Assembly: GCA_963703745.1 (NCBI GenBank)
Contig: CAVPFL010000005.1
Coordinates: forward strand, 682,001-746,000
DNA length: 64,000 bases
From: AP-15 sp963703745
Lineage (GTDB): Bacteria > Pseudomonadota > Alphaproteobacteria > ATCC43930 > CGMCC-115725
Direction of reading: 5' to 3'
The notes under the pieces are model-generated. The model ran no database searches. It saw only the letters and a list, made by a program, of their open reading frames with translations, and was not told the DNA's origin. The position numbers and the translations under genes were made by a program. This document shows positions 16,792-24,739 of this stretch, one piece after another (position 1 is the stretch's first letter; every line of letters starts with the position of its first letter).

Positions 16792-17748
16792 ATGGCGGAC
16801 ATCGTTGGCAATGGCGACTTCAGATATCGCATCGTCGACAACTGGGCGAAGCTCCCGGACGGCTGGTCCTTCAAAGAAGTCGCTGCCGTCGGTGTCGACA
16901 GCAAGGATCGGGTCTATGCCTTCAACCGCGGCGAGCACCCGATGATGGTGTTCGACCGCGATGGCAATTTTTTGAGCTCCTGGGGCGAAGGGCTGTGGCC
17001 GCGCGCGCACGGGATTCATATCGGTCCGGACGACAGCCTCTACATGACCGATGACGGCGCCCATTGCGTCCGCAAGTGCACCGCCGAAGGCAAGGTACTG
17101 TTCGAAATCGGCATCCCCGGAAAACCGGCTGCCTTTATGAGCGGCGAGCCGTTCCACCGCTGCACCCACACGGCGTTGTCGCCAAAGGGCGAGATCTATG
17201 TTTCGGACGGTTACGGTAATGCCCGAGTCCACAAATATTCGCCCGACGGCAGGCTTCTGTTGTCGTGGGGTGAGTCCGGCACGGATCCCGGCCAGTTCAA
17301 CCTCGTACACAATATCTGCTCCGATGCCGATGGCTGGGTGTACGTCGCCGACCGCGAGAACCATCGCGTTCAGGTCTTTGACGGCAACGGCAGATACGAG
17401 ACCCAGTGGAATAATCTGCACCGCCCGTGCGGGCTTTACATGCCGTACACCCATCACCCGGTCTGCTATATCGGCGAGCTCGGGCCGGCGACGGCGGTAA
17501 ACCGCAAACCCAATCTCGGGCCGCGGGTCAGCATCGTCGATCACCAGGGCAAGCTCCTGGCACGGATCGGCGATCCTCAGCCGGGGCTGGGGCCGACACA
17601 GTTTCTCGGGCCGCACGGCATGGCCGTCGACTCGCGTGGCGACGTCTATGTCGGCGAAGTCGGCTGGACATTGTGGCCGGGCCTCTTCCCGAACGAGCCC
17701 CGCCCGGAGCCGATGCGCACATTGCGAAAGTTCGAGAAGGTGCGCTAA
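16792..17748 (+). CDS. NHL-repeat beta-propeller protein (second of tandem pair)
   Basis: A 318-residue paralogue of the preceding gene, nearly identical in many blades (FHRCTHTALSPKGEIYVSDG, WVYVADRENHRVQVFDGNG, VSIVDHQGKLLARIGDPQ). It arose by tandem duplication and has diverged mostly in loop positions. Conserved His, Cys and Asp residues in the shared FHRCTHTALS segment suggest a functional site. ATG 16792 follows GAGGGAGAAACGGGA. The pair is probably one operon. The gene upstream of the ZapA cluster in relatives is normally different, so this pair looks inserted next to conserved housekeeping genes. Confidence 0.85.
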   Translation: MADIVGNGDFRYRIVDNWAKLPDGWSFKEVAAVGVDSKDRVYAFNRGEHPMMVFDRDGNFLSSWGEGLWPRAHGIHIGPDDSLYMTDDGAHCVRKCTAEGKVLFEIGIPGKPAAFMSGEPFHRCTHTALSPKGEIYVSDGYGNARVHKYSPDGRLLLSWGESGTDPGQFNLVHNICSDADGWVYVADRENHRVQVFDGNGRYETQWNNLHRPCGLYMPYTHHPVCYIGELGPATAVNRKPNLGPRVSIVDHQGKLLARIGDPQPGLGPTQFLGPHGMAVDSRGDVYVGEVGWTLWPGLFPNEPRPEPMRTLRKFEKVR

Positions 17749-17785
17749 ACCACACCCGGTCGATGCGACTCCTGACAGTTGCGCG

Positions 17786-17962
17786 GTGGCCGAGCTCGAT
17801 GCGGCAATTGAACGGCTGGAGCGGGCCGTAGCCCGGCTCGAAACCGCGCGCTGGCTCAACGGGCGCGGGGGCGAGGTCGATCACGCGCAGCTTAGGGAAA
17901 TCGCGGCGCGCGTCGACCAAGCACTCGCCAGGATCGGTCGCGTCTTGGGGGAAAGGGGATGA
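17786..17962 (+). CDS. Small coiled-coil protein upstream of ZapA (DUF4164-like)
   Basis: A 58-residue protein beginning at GTG 17786. It is almost entirely helical, with LDAAIERLERAVARLETAR and REIAARVDQALARIGRVL heptads around a short glycine turn. DUF4164-type coiled-coil proteins occur just before zapA in many alphaproteobacteria, and the position here (1 bp before the ZapA start) fits. A role with ZapA at the division site is an inference from position. Confidence 0.65.
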   Translation: MAELDAAIERLERAVARLETARWLNGRGGEVDHAQLREIAARVDQALARIGRVLGERG

Positions 17963-17963
17963 C

Positions 17964-18287
17964 GTGGGACAGGTCAACCTGACGATCAACAGCCGCCCGT
18001 TTGCGGTCACCTGCGATGACGGGCAGGAGGCGCGCATCCGGCGCCTCGGTCAATATGTCGACGCGAAGGTCGCGGAGTTCGTTGGTAATATCGGGCAGGT
18101 TGGCGAAGCGCGGCTATTGCTTCTCGCCGCGCTCGTCATCGCGGATGAGTTGGCTGACGCGAACGAGGCACTGCGGCTGGAGCGTAGTGGGACGCGCGAG
18201 GCCAATGGGGCCGCCGCCGCGGCCAGCAGCATCAATGGTATCGCCCAGCGGGTCGAGGCTATTGCCGCGCGCTTGGAAACCTCCTAG
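17964..18287 (+). CDS. zapA: Cell division protein ZapA
   Basis: A 107-residue ZapA family protein that cross-links FtsZ filaments at the division ring. The N-terminal globular part shows VNLTINSRPFAVTCDDGQE and RIRRLGQYVDAKVAEF, and the C-terminal part is a helix, LLAALVIADELADANEALRL, for tetramer formation. The GTG start follows GGGGAAAGGGGATGAC. It overlaps no other gene but follows the coiled-coil gene by 1 bp. The 6S RNA gene comes next, a classic arrangement. Confidence 0.9.
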   Translation: MGQVNLTINSRPFAVTCDDGQEARIRRLGQYVDAKVAEFVGNIGQVGEARLLLLAALVIADELADANEALRLERSGTREANGAAAAASSINGIAQRVEAIAARLETS

Positions 18288-18295
18288 CTATGGCG

Positions 18296-18464
18296 CTGCG
18301 GGGTGGGGCTGCACGGTGCGTTAGGCCGCATGTGCCCCGGGGCCAATTCCTACCTCTTGGGAGCCGTCCCTGTCGGAGTTGTGGCTTCGACACATGGCGC
18401 CCACCTGCTACGGCGGGCCACGGAGGGTTTGCATGCCGACGGCCGAGGCGGCTTCGCCCCGCAT
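18296..18464 (+). ncRNA. ssrS: 6S RNA
   Basis: The gap between zapA and the YmdB-type gene is the usual alphaproteobacterial site of 6S RNA, which binds sigma-70 RNA polymerase holoenzyme. The ends pair: GCGGGGTGGGGC (18298-18309) and GCTTCGCCCCGC (18451-18462) form a 12-bp closing stem with G-U pairs. The centre contains GTGCCCCGGGGCC and further complementary segments, as expected for a long hairpin with an open bubble. A T-run at 18471-18476 follows the stem. Exact ends are estimates. The reading frame that runs through this region into the next gene is not coding. Confidence 0.7.
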
Positions 18465-18497
18465 TTCTGCTTTTTTGAGGCCGAGGCAAAGCGCGGC

Positions 18498-19310
18498 GTG
18501 AATATCCTGTTTTGCGGCGATGTGGTCGGGCGCGCGGGCAGAGACGCCGTCAAAAAGCATGTGCCGAGCCTGCGGCAGGAATTCGCGATCGACCTCGTCG
18601 TCGTCAACGCGGAAAACGCTGCCGGCGGGTTTGGCCTGACCGAACGCCTCTGCGGCGAGCTCTATGATTGCGGCGTCGACATTCTAACGACCGGGAACCA
18701 CGTCTGGGACCAGCGTCAGATCATCCCCTATATCGACCGCGATCCCTGCCTGCTGCGGCCGGCGAACTTCCCAAAGGGCACGCCGGGTGCGGGCTGGCGG
18801 GTGCATCCGGTAGGCGTACGCAGCGTGCTGGTCGTCAATCTGATGGGCCGGCTCTTCATGGACGCGCTCGACGATCCGTTCGCCGGGCTCAACGAGATTC
18901 TCGTCGATCACAGGCTCGGCGACGACGCGGCGGCGATTCTCGTCGATTTTCACGCCGAGGCGTCGAGCGAGAAGATGGCGCTCGGCCATTTCGCCGATGG
19001 CCGGGTCTCGGCGGTGTTCGGGACCCACTGTCATGTGCCGACGGCCGACACGCAGATCCTCCCCGGCGGTACCGCCTATCAGACCGATGCCGGGATGTGT
19101 GGCGACTATAATTCGGTAATTGGGATGCAGAAGGAGCCGGCAACGCGCCGCTTTATCACTAAGATGCCAGGCGAGCGCCCGCAGCCGGCCGAGGGGGAAG
19201 GGACGCTGTGCGGCATTCTGCTCGAAACCGACGACAGCAGCGGGCTCGCCCGAACGGCAGAGCCCGTGCGAATCGGCGGCCGTCTGGCCACGCACCTGCC
19301 GCGCCGCTGA
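18498..19310 (+). CDS. YmdB-type metallophosphoesterase (TIGR00282 family)
   Basis: A 270-residue calcineurin-like phosphoesterase. Metal-binding motifs are ILFCGDVVGRAGRDAV, VVNAENAAGGFGLT, TTGNHVWDQRQ, VDFHAEASSEKMA and VFGTHCHVPTADTQ. Bacillus YmdB hydrolyses 2',3'-cyclic nucleotides; the alphaproteobacterial substrate is not known. The GTG at 18498 gives the family start VNILFCGDVVG; the upstream open frame covers the 6S RNA. In many relatives a 5-formyltetrahydrofolate cyclo-ligase gene lies between 6S RNA and this gene, but it is absent here. Confidence 0.87.
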   Translation: MNILFCGDVVGRAGRDAVKKHVPSLRQEFAIDLVVVNAENAAGGFGLTERLCGELYDCGVDILTTGNHVWDQRQIIPYIDRDPCLLRPANFPKGTPGAGWRVHPVGVRSVLVVNLMGRLFMDALDDPFAGLNEILVDHRLGDDAAAILVDFHAEASSEKMALGHFADGRVSAVFGTHCHVPTADTQILPGGTAYQTDAGMCGDYNSVIGMQKEPATRRFITKMPGERPQPAEGEGTLCGILLETDDSSGLARTAEPVRIGGRLATHLPRR

Positions 19311-19326
19311 TCATCGATCCCCCGGT

Positions 19327-19358
19327 CCTACCCTCCCCCGCTCGCGGGGGTGGTAGGG
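19327..19358 (+). terminator. Intergenic hairpin after the phosphoesterase gene
   Basis: CCTACCCTCCCCCGC and GCGGGGGTGGTAGG form a long GC-rich stem with a 2-base loop and one bulge. There is no T-run, so it may be a transcription pause, an mRNA-stabilising end or a dispersed palindromic repeat rather than a simple intrinsic terminator. Confidence 0.5.
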
Positions 19359-19500
19359 TGAAGGCCTCTCAGGGCGGGATCACAAACGCCCCAATATCTT
19401 CTGCCGGCCACACCCGAGGTGCCCCAATCCTGCCATATTGGATTGTTAGCCCCCGATGGGCATCCGGCCGTAATGCCGACGGGGAGCGGCGCACAGATCG

Positions 19501-20250
19501 ATGGCTGGCCATTCGCAATTCAAGAACATCATGTACCGGAAGGGCGCGCAGGATAAAAAGCGCGCCAAGGTCTTCACCAAGATCATCCGGGAACTGACCA
19601 CCGCGGCCCGCTCGGGACTGCCCGACCCGGCGGCCAACCCACGTTTGCGGGCGGCTGTGCTGGCCGCTCGTCAAGCCAATATGCCGAGGGACACGGTCGA
19701 GCGGGCGATCCGGCGCGGTTCAGGCGGTGAGGCCGGCGAGGCCTACGAAGAGGTGCGCTATGAGGGCTATGGACCCGGCGGGGTCGCCGTCATAATCGAG
19801 GCTCTGACGGATAACCGTAACCGTACCGCGAGCGAAGTCCGCGCCGCATTCACTAAGGCGGGCGGTGCGCTCGGCGAGACCAATAGCGTCAGCTTCATGT
19901 TCGAACGCATCGGGGAAATTTCGTATCCGGCGGCGACGGCGAGTGCCGATGCGATGTTCGAAGCCGTCATCGAAACCGGCGCAGAAAATGTCGAGAGCGA
20001 TGGCGAACAGCACCTGGTGACTAGCGCACCTGAAGATTTCAACGGCGTGCGCGATGCCCTCGAGGGCCAATTCGGGGCGGCGGCCTTCGCGCGCCTGGTC
20101 TGGCGGCCGAAGACAACCGCACCGATCGATGAGGAGATCGCGACGACCCTGTTCAAGCTGCTCGAGGCACTCGAGGACAGCGACGATGTCCAGAACGTGT
20201 ACGCCAATTTCGAAGTAGCCGAGGACGTAATGGCGCGGCTCGGGGCCTGA
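19501..20250 (+). CDS. YebC/PmpR (TACO1-like) family protein
   Basis: A 249-residue protein with the family opening MAGHSQFKNIMYRKGAQDKK, then ARSGLPDPAANPRLRAAVLAAR, the YEGYGPGGVAVIIEALTDNR segment and the C-terminal ALEDSDDVQNVYANFEV. Members are described as transcription regulators or as translation factors that relieve ribosome stalling. The gene sits just upstream of ruvC (24 bp), a placement conserved in many bacteria. Start ATG 19501 is unambiguous. Confidence 0.95.
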   Translation: MAGHSQFKNIMYRKGAQDKKRAKVFTKIIRELTTAARSGLPDPAANPRLRAAVLAARQANMPRDTVERAIRRGSGGEAGEAYEEVRYEGYGPGGVAVIIEALTDNRNRTASEVRAAFTKAGGALGETNSVSFMFERIGEISYPAATASADAMFEAVIETGAENVESDGEQHLVTSAPEDFNGVRDALEGQFGAAAFARLVWRPKTTAPIDEEIATTLFKLLEALEDSDDVQNVYANFEVAEDVMARLGA

Positions 20251-20273
20251 ATCGGTCGCGGATCGGTACGGCA

Positions 20274-20768
20274 ATGCGCGTTCTGGGGCTTGATCCCGGG
20301 CTGCGGCACACCGGCTGGGGGGTGATCGACGCTACCGGCAACCGCCTTATCCACATCGCCAATGGCGTCGTGCACGCCGCGACCGATCTGCCGCTTGCGA
20401 TGCGGCTGGTTTCCCTTTTCCGGCAAATCACTTCCGTGCTCGAGCGCTTCCAGCCGGACGAAGCAGCTGTCGAAGAGACCTTTGTCAACCGCAATCCGGC
20501 CTCGACCTTGAAGCTCGGTGTCGCCCGTGGCGTTGTGCTGTTGGCGCCAGCCGAACGCGGGCTGCCGGTGTCGGAATATTCGGCCAACCTGATCAAGAAG
20601 GCGGTGGTGGGAGCGGGTCATGCCGAAAAGGCACAGGTGCAGATGATGGTAGGGCGCATCCTGCCGGGCTGCGACATCACTGCGGCGGACGCGGCCGACG
20701 CCCTCGCGGTGGCGATCTGTCACGCGCACCACGCTGCGACCCGGCGCCATTGGAAAGCCGCTGTATGA
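20274..20768 (+). CDS. ruvC: Holliday junction resolvase RuvC
   Basis: A 164-residue endonuclease that resolves Holliday junctions by paired nicks. Catalytic carboxylates are visible in VLGLDPGL (Asp7), AVEETFVNRNPAST (Glu67/68) and DAADALAVAICHAH. Start ATG at 20274. Its stop overlaps the ruvA start by 4 bp (ATGA), so the two are coupled. It acts with the RuvAB branch-migration motor encoded next. Confidence 0.97.
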   Translation: MRVLGLDPGLRHTGWGVIDATGNRLIHIANGVVHAATDLPLAMRLVSLFRQITSVLERFQPDEAAVEETFVNRNPASTLKLGVARGVVLLAPAERGLPVSEYSANLIKKAVVGAGHAEKAQVQMMVGRILPGCDITAADAADALAVAICHAHHAATRRHWKAAV

Positions 20769-21376
20769 TCGCCAAGCTCGCCGGCACGGTCGATCAGATT
20801 GGCCCAGATGGCGCGGTCATCGATGTCGGCGGGGTCGGCTACCTCGCCTTCTGCTCGACGCGGACGATCAGCCGGTTGCCGGCCGTTGGCTCCACAGCGT
20901 CTCTACTGATCGAGACACATGTACGCGAGGATCACATCCATCTCTACGGCTTCGTTGACGCTGCCGAACGCGACTGGTTCCGACGGTTGACAACGGTGCA
21001 GGGCGTGGGCGCGCGGCTGGCGCTCGCGATCCTGTCGGCGGTGGCGCCGGAACAGCTCGGCCTTGCCATCCTCGCCCAGGACAAAACTGCGCTGACGCGC
21101 GCCGATGGGGTCGGCGCCCGGCTGGCCACACGTATCGTCAACGAGCTGCGTGACAAGCTGGGCGGTGTCGTCGCTGAAGCGACGTCGGCGGTGCCGATCG
21201 CGCCCGCGCCGGATGCGGAGGCCGGCCCTGCAGCCGATGCGGTGTCGGCGCTCGTCAATCTCGGCTACCGCCGGACCGAAGCTTTCGGCGCAGTCGTAAC
21301 GGCCACCCGCCGGCTCGGCACCGGCGCCGACGCCGGGGCGCTGATCCGTGCGGGGCTGCAGGAACTCGCGCGATGA
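20765..21376 (+). CDS. ruvA: Holliday junction DNA helicase subunit RuvA
   Basis: A 203-residue protein with the OB-fold start MIAKLAGTVDQIGPDGAVID, two helix-hairpin-helix motifs (TTVQGVGARLALAILSAV and TRADGVGARLATRIVNEL), a flexible alanine/proline linker, and the C-terminal domain III (VSALVNLGYRRTEAFGAV) that contacts RuvB. It holds the four-way junction. The start MIAKL at 20765 is chosen over an in-frame ATG 15 bp earlier. ATGA overlaps link it to both ruvC and ruvB. Confidence 0.97.
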   Translation: MIAKLAGTVDQIGPDGAVIDVGGVGYLAFCSTRTISRLPAVGSTASLLIETHVREDHIHLYGFVDAAERDWFRRLTTVQGVGARLALAILSAVAPEQLGLAILAQDKTALTRADGVGARLATRIVNELRDKLGGVVAEATSAVPIAPAPDAEAGPAADAVSALVNLGYRRTEAFGAVVTATRRLGTGADAGALIRAGLQELAR

Positions 21377-22449
21377 GCGACGCCGTGTCGCGCGCCGTCG
21401 ATCCGGTTCGCTCCGAGCAGGATGCGGTCGAGGCTTCGCTGCGACCACAGACGCTCGCCGAGTTTGTCGGCCAGCGCCAACTGCGCGACAATCTCCGGGT
21501 CTTCATCGACGCCGCGAGGGGACGCGGCGAAGCCCTCGACCACGTGCTGCTCTCGGGACCTCCAGGACTCGGCAAGACGACGCTCGCGCAGATCGTCGCC
21601 CGCGAAATGGGAGTGGGTTTCCGCGCCAGCTCGGGCCCGGTAATCCAGCGTGGCGGCGACCTCGCGGCACTGCTGACCAACCTGCAGCCGCGCGACATCC
21701 TCTTCATCGACGAGATCCATCGTCTGGCGCCTTCGGTCGAGGAAATCCTCTATCCCGCGATGGAGGATTTTCAACTCGACCTGATGATCGGCGAGGGTCC
21801 GGCGGCTCGGTCCATCCGTATCGATGTCGCGCCCTTCACTCTGGTCGGTGCGACGACGCGGTCGGGATTGATCACCCGACCGCTGCGCGAGCGCTTCGGC
21901 ATACCCTTGCGGCTCGTCTTCTATGAGGCGGCCGAGCTCGAGCTGATCGTCGCTCGCGCCGCTCGCATGCTCGCTCTCGACTTGCGCTCCGACGGCGCCG
22001 TCGAGATTGCCGGCCGCGCGCGCGGCACCCCGCGCGTCGCGATGCGCCTCATGCGACGTATCCGTGACTTTGCCGCGGTCGAGGGTCTGGCGAGCGTCGA
22101 TGCAACCGCCGCCGATGCGGCGCTGCTGCGGCTCGAAGTCGACGGCTGCGGCCTCGACGGTATGGATCGGCGCTACCTGCGTTGCATGGCCGAACACTAC
22201 GGGGGCGGCCCCGTCGGGGTCGAAACGATGGCGGCGGCGCTCGGCGACGAGCGCGATGTGATCGAGGAGGTCGTCGAGCCCTATTTGATCCAGGAGGGAT
22301 TTGTGCAGCGTACCCCACGCGGCCGTGTGCTGACCCGGATCGCCTTCCGTCATCTCGATCTGCCGATGCCGGCGAGCCTGCCGGCCCAGCTCGACCTTCT
22401 CGCGCGTTTGCCGCTCGAACCCGAAGCCGAGGCCGAAGAGGCACCATGA
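21373..22449 (+). CDS. ruvB: Holliday junction DNA helicase ATPase RuvB
   Basis: A 358-residue AAA+ ATPase that drives branch migration. Motifs: LRPQTLAEFVGQRQLRDNL, Walker A SGPPGLGKTTLA (around residues 61-72), Walker B ILFIDEIHRLAPSVEE, sensor 1 FTLVGATTRSGLITRPLRERFG, and the C-terminal winged helix with LIQEGFVQRTPRGRVLT. The ATG overlaps the ruvA stop. In many alphaproteobacteria ybgC follows; here tolQ starts 43 bp later instead. Confidence 0.97.
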   Translation: MSDAVSRAVDPVRSEQDAVEASLRPQTLAEFVGQRQLRDNLRVFIDAARGRGEALDHVLLSGPPGLGKTTLAQIVAREMGVGFRASSGPVIQRGGDLAALLTNLQPRDILFIDEIHRLAPSVEEILYPAMEDFQLDLMIGEGPAARSIRIDVAPFTLVGATTRSGLITRPLRERFGIPLRLVFYEAAELELIVARAARMLALDLRSDGAVEIAGRARGTPRVAMRLMRRIRDFAAVEGLASVDATAADAALLRLEVDGCGLDGMDRRYLRCMAEHYGGGPVGVETMAAALGDERDVIEEVVEPYLIQEGFVQRTPRGRVLTRIAFRHLDLPMPASLPAQLDLLARLPLEPEAEAEEAP

Positions 22450-22492
22450 CGCCAAACAATCGTCCATAAGACGCCATAAAGGGTCGCCAAAA

Positions 22493-23221
22493 ATGCCGCC
22501 TACTCCAGTCGATGCTCTGCCGCTTGTTGGTGCAGTTCCTCATGATCTCTCGATTATCACCCTGTTTCTGCAGTCCGATGCCATCGTCAAAGTGGTAATG
22601 CTGATTCTTCTTGTCGCGTCTTTCTGGTCGTGGGCGGTCATCTTCGACAAGGTGATCCGGATGCGCCGGTTGCGATTTTCCGCGGCGAACTTCGAGGAGT
22701 CCTTCTGGTCCGGCGGCTCGCTCGACGATCTCTACGAGAGGGTGGGTCAGCGCCCGCCGGATCCGATGAGTGCGGTGTTTTCGGCAGCGATGCGGGAGTG
22801 GCGGCGCAGTGCCGCCAAGAACCTGCTCGGCACTGCGGTAATGCGAACGAGTCTTCAGCAGCGCGTCGAGCGGGTAATGAACGTGACGGTGGGCCGCGAG
22901 ATGGAGCGGGCCGAGCGTTTTATGGCTTATCTCGCGACGGTCGGGTCAACTGCGCCCTTCGTCGGGTTGTTCGGCACCGTCTGGGGCATTATGGATAGCT
23001 TTCAATCGATTGCCGCGTCCAAGAACACCAGTCTTGCCGTCGTGGCACCTGGGATCGCCGAATCGCTGTTCGCGACCGCGCTCGGGCTCGTCGCCGCGAT
23101 CCCTGCTGTCATCGCCTACAACAAGTTCACGACCGATTTCGGTCGCTATGCCGGTCGGCTCGACGCCTTTGCTTCCGAGTTCAGCGCCATTCTGTCGCGC
23201 CAGCTCGACGAGAGGCCGTGA
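22493..23221 (+). CDS. tolQ: Tol-Pal system proton channel subunit TolQ
   Basis: A 242-residue inner-membrane protein of the MotA/TolQ/ExbB family. Three membrane segments are visible: VVMLILLVASFWSWAVIF, MAYLATVGSTAPFVGLFGTV and SLFATALGLVAAIPAVIAY. The conserved GSTAPFVGLFGTVWGIMDSF stretch lines the proton path. With TolR it energises TolA, which helps pull in the outer membrane during division. First gene of the tol-pal operon; tolR follows 3 bp after its stop. Confidence 0.95.
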   Translation: MPPTPVDALPLVGAVPHDLSIITLFLQSDAIVKVVMLILLVASFWSWAVIFDKVIRMRRLRFSAANFEESFWSGGSLDDLYERVGQRPPDPMSAVFSAAMREWRRSAAKNLLGTAVMRTSLQQRVERVMNVTVGREMERAERFMAYLATVGSTAPFVGLFGTVWGIMDSFQSIAASKNTSLAVVAPGIAESLFATALGLVAAIPAVIAYNKFTTDFGRYAGRLDAFASEFSAILSRQLDERP

Positions 23222-23224
23222 GCA

Positions 23225-23722
23225 ATGGCGGCATCGGGCCTGGGCGGCAAGGGCCAGCGTTCTGTCGGCCGGTATCAGCCGATGTCGGCGATTAACGTGA
23301 CGCCATTCGTCGACGTTATGCTGGTATTGCTCGTCGTCTTCATGGTCGCGGCACCCCTTTTGACGGTCGGAGTGCCGGTCGATCTGCCGCAAACCCAGGC
23401 GCCACCGATCACCGAACCGAAGGAACCTCTCGTCATCACAATCAATGGCGAGGGTCACCTTTTCATCCAAGAGACCGAGGTCCCGACCGAGTCGCTGGTC
23501 CCGCGATTGGGGGCAATCACGGGCAACAACCCGGATGCGGTGCTCTATGTCAGGGGCGACAAGACGATCAACTACGGCCGCGTGCTCGAGGTGATGAGCT
23601 TGGTCAGCTCGGCCGGGTTTCGAAAGGTGTCGCTGATCGCAGTACCGCCAAAGGGAGCCGCCGCCAAAGCGGCATCCAGCGCGGCACCCCTCGACCGATC
23701 GGGGCAAACGGTCAAGCGTTAA
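23225..23722 (+). CDS. tolR: Tol-Pal system protein TolR
   Basis: A 165-residue protein of the ExbD/TolR family. A short cytoplasmic part is followed by the single membrane helix INVTPFVDVMLVLLVVFMV, which contains the functionally essential Asp. The periplasmic domain has VDLPQTQAPPITEPKEPLVI and LYVRGDKTINYGRVLEVM. It forms the proton channel with TolQ. Only 24 bp separate it from tolA. Confidence 0.95.
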   Translation: MAASGLGGKGQRSVGRYQPMSAINVTPFVDVMLVLLVVFMVAAPLLTVGVPVDLPQTQAPPITEPKEPLVITINGEGHLFIQETEVPTESLVPRLGAITGNNPDAVLYVRGDKTINYGRVLEVMSLVSSAGFRKVSLIAVPPKGAAAKAASSAAPLDRSGQTVKR

Positions 23723-23746
23723 AAAGGGTCACGCGATTTCACTACA

Positions 23747-24739
23747 ATGAGCGTGGCAACCGTAGAACCGGGATTGACCGAAGAACCTGTCGTCGACGAC
23801 GCGATGCCGGATGGCATCGCTCCGCGCGGCGTCGTGTTATCGGTTGCGCTGCACTTTGTCCTCGGCAGCCTGTTCATTTTTGGTCTCCCGAGATTGTTCG
23901 CGCCACCCCCGCTGGAGGACATGCCGGTGGCAGTCGAGCTTGTGACGATTGCGCCGGAAACCCGAGCGACGCGGCCCAATCCGAACACGCCGCGGCCTAA
24001 TGCAAAACCGGAGGTGCCGGTCGCTGATGCACCCGTGGCGACGCCGGAGCCCGAACCGCCGGTCCCGACACCGGCTCCGCCGCCTTCGGCAGAGGCGCCG
24101 CCGCCGGCACCGGAGCCGCCGAAACTACCTGAATCCAAGCCGGCCGCACCGCCTCTATTGCTGAAGCCGCCTGAGCCCAAGCCCGAGCCGCCAAAGCCGA
24201 CCGAGAAGGCCGAGGCGCCGAGGCCGAAGGAGAAGCCCGAACCGTCCCAGCAAATGGCCAAGAACGAGTCGAAGGCAGATCAAAAGAAATACGATCCCAG
24301 CCAATTCGAGGCGCTGCTGAAGAACTTGGCGATGCAACCCACCGTGCCGTCGCCGGATGCGCCTCCGCAGAAACCACACCTCGCGTCAGCTCGGCCGTCG
24401 TCGCAGCCCCGAGCGCCGCTCGGCAGTCAAATTACCGCCAGCGAAGTCGACTTGGTACGACAGCAGATCGCACGGTGCTGGAATGTGCCGGCGGGCGCTC
24501 GTGATGCCAAGGATCTCGTCGTCGAGGTGAGAGTCGCTGTCGATCCGGACGGTTCAGTGCGGCAGGCGACAATCGTCGATCAGGCGCGTCTCGGCAGCGA
24601 TCCGTTTTTCCGCGCAGCCGCCGAGAGTGCAAGGCGCGCTTTTTTCAATCCGCTGTGTCGGCCATTGCGTTTGCCGCCCGACAAATATGCGATCTGGAAA
24701 GACCTGGTCGTCGACTTCAGCCCCAAGGACATCTTATGA
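23747..24739 (+). CDS. tolA: Tol-Pal system protein TolA
   Basis: A 330-residue protein with an N-terminal membrane anchor (VLSVALHFVLGSLFIFGL), a long proline/alanine/glutamate/lysine-rich periplasmic linker (about residues 70-190), and a C-terminal TonB/TolA domain with QIARCWNVPAGARDAKDLVV and VDPDGSVRQATIVD. It links the inner-membrane motor to TolB and Pal. The linker is very low in complexity and will diverge quickly. Its stop overlaps the tolB start (ATGA). Confidence 0.92.
   Translation: MSVATVEPGLTEEPVVDDAMPDGIAPRGVVLSVALHFVLGSLFIFGLPRLFAPPPLEDMPVAVELVTIAPETRATRPNPNTPRPNAKPEVPVADAPVATPEPEPPVPTPAPPPSAEAPPPAPEPPKLPESKPAAPPLLLKPPEPKPEPPKPTEKAEAPRPKEKPEPSQQMAKNESKADQKKYDPSQFEALLKNLAMQPTVPSPDAPPQKPHLASARPSSQPRAPLGSQITASEVDLVRQQIARCWNVPAGARDAKDLVVEVRVAVDPDGSVRQATIVDQARLGSDPFFRAAAESARRAFFNPLCRPLRLPPDKYAIWKDLVVDFSPKDIL

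Noticed and set aside
18303..18497. N-terminal extension of the YmdB-type protein
   Set aside because: It overlaps the 6S RNA and has no match to the family, which starts at GTG 18498.
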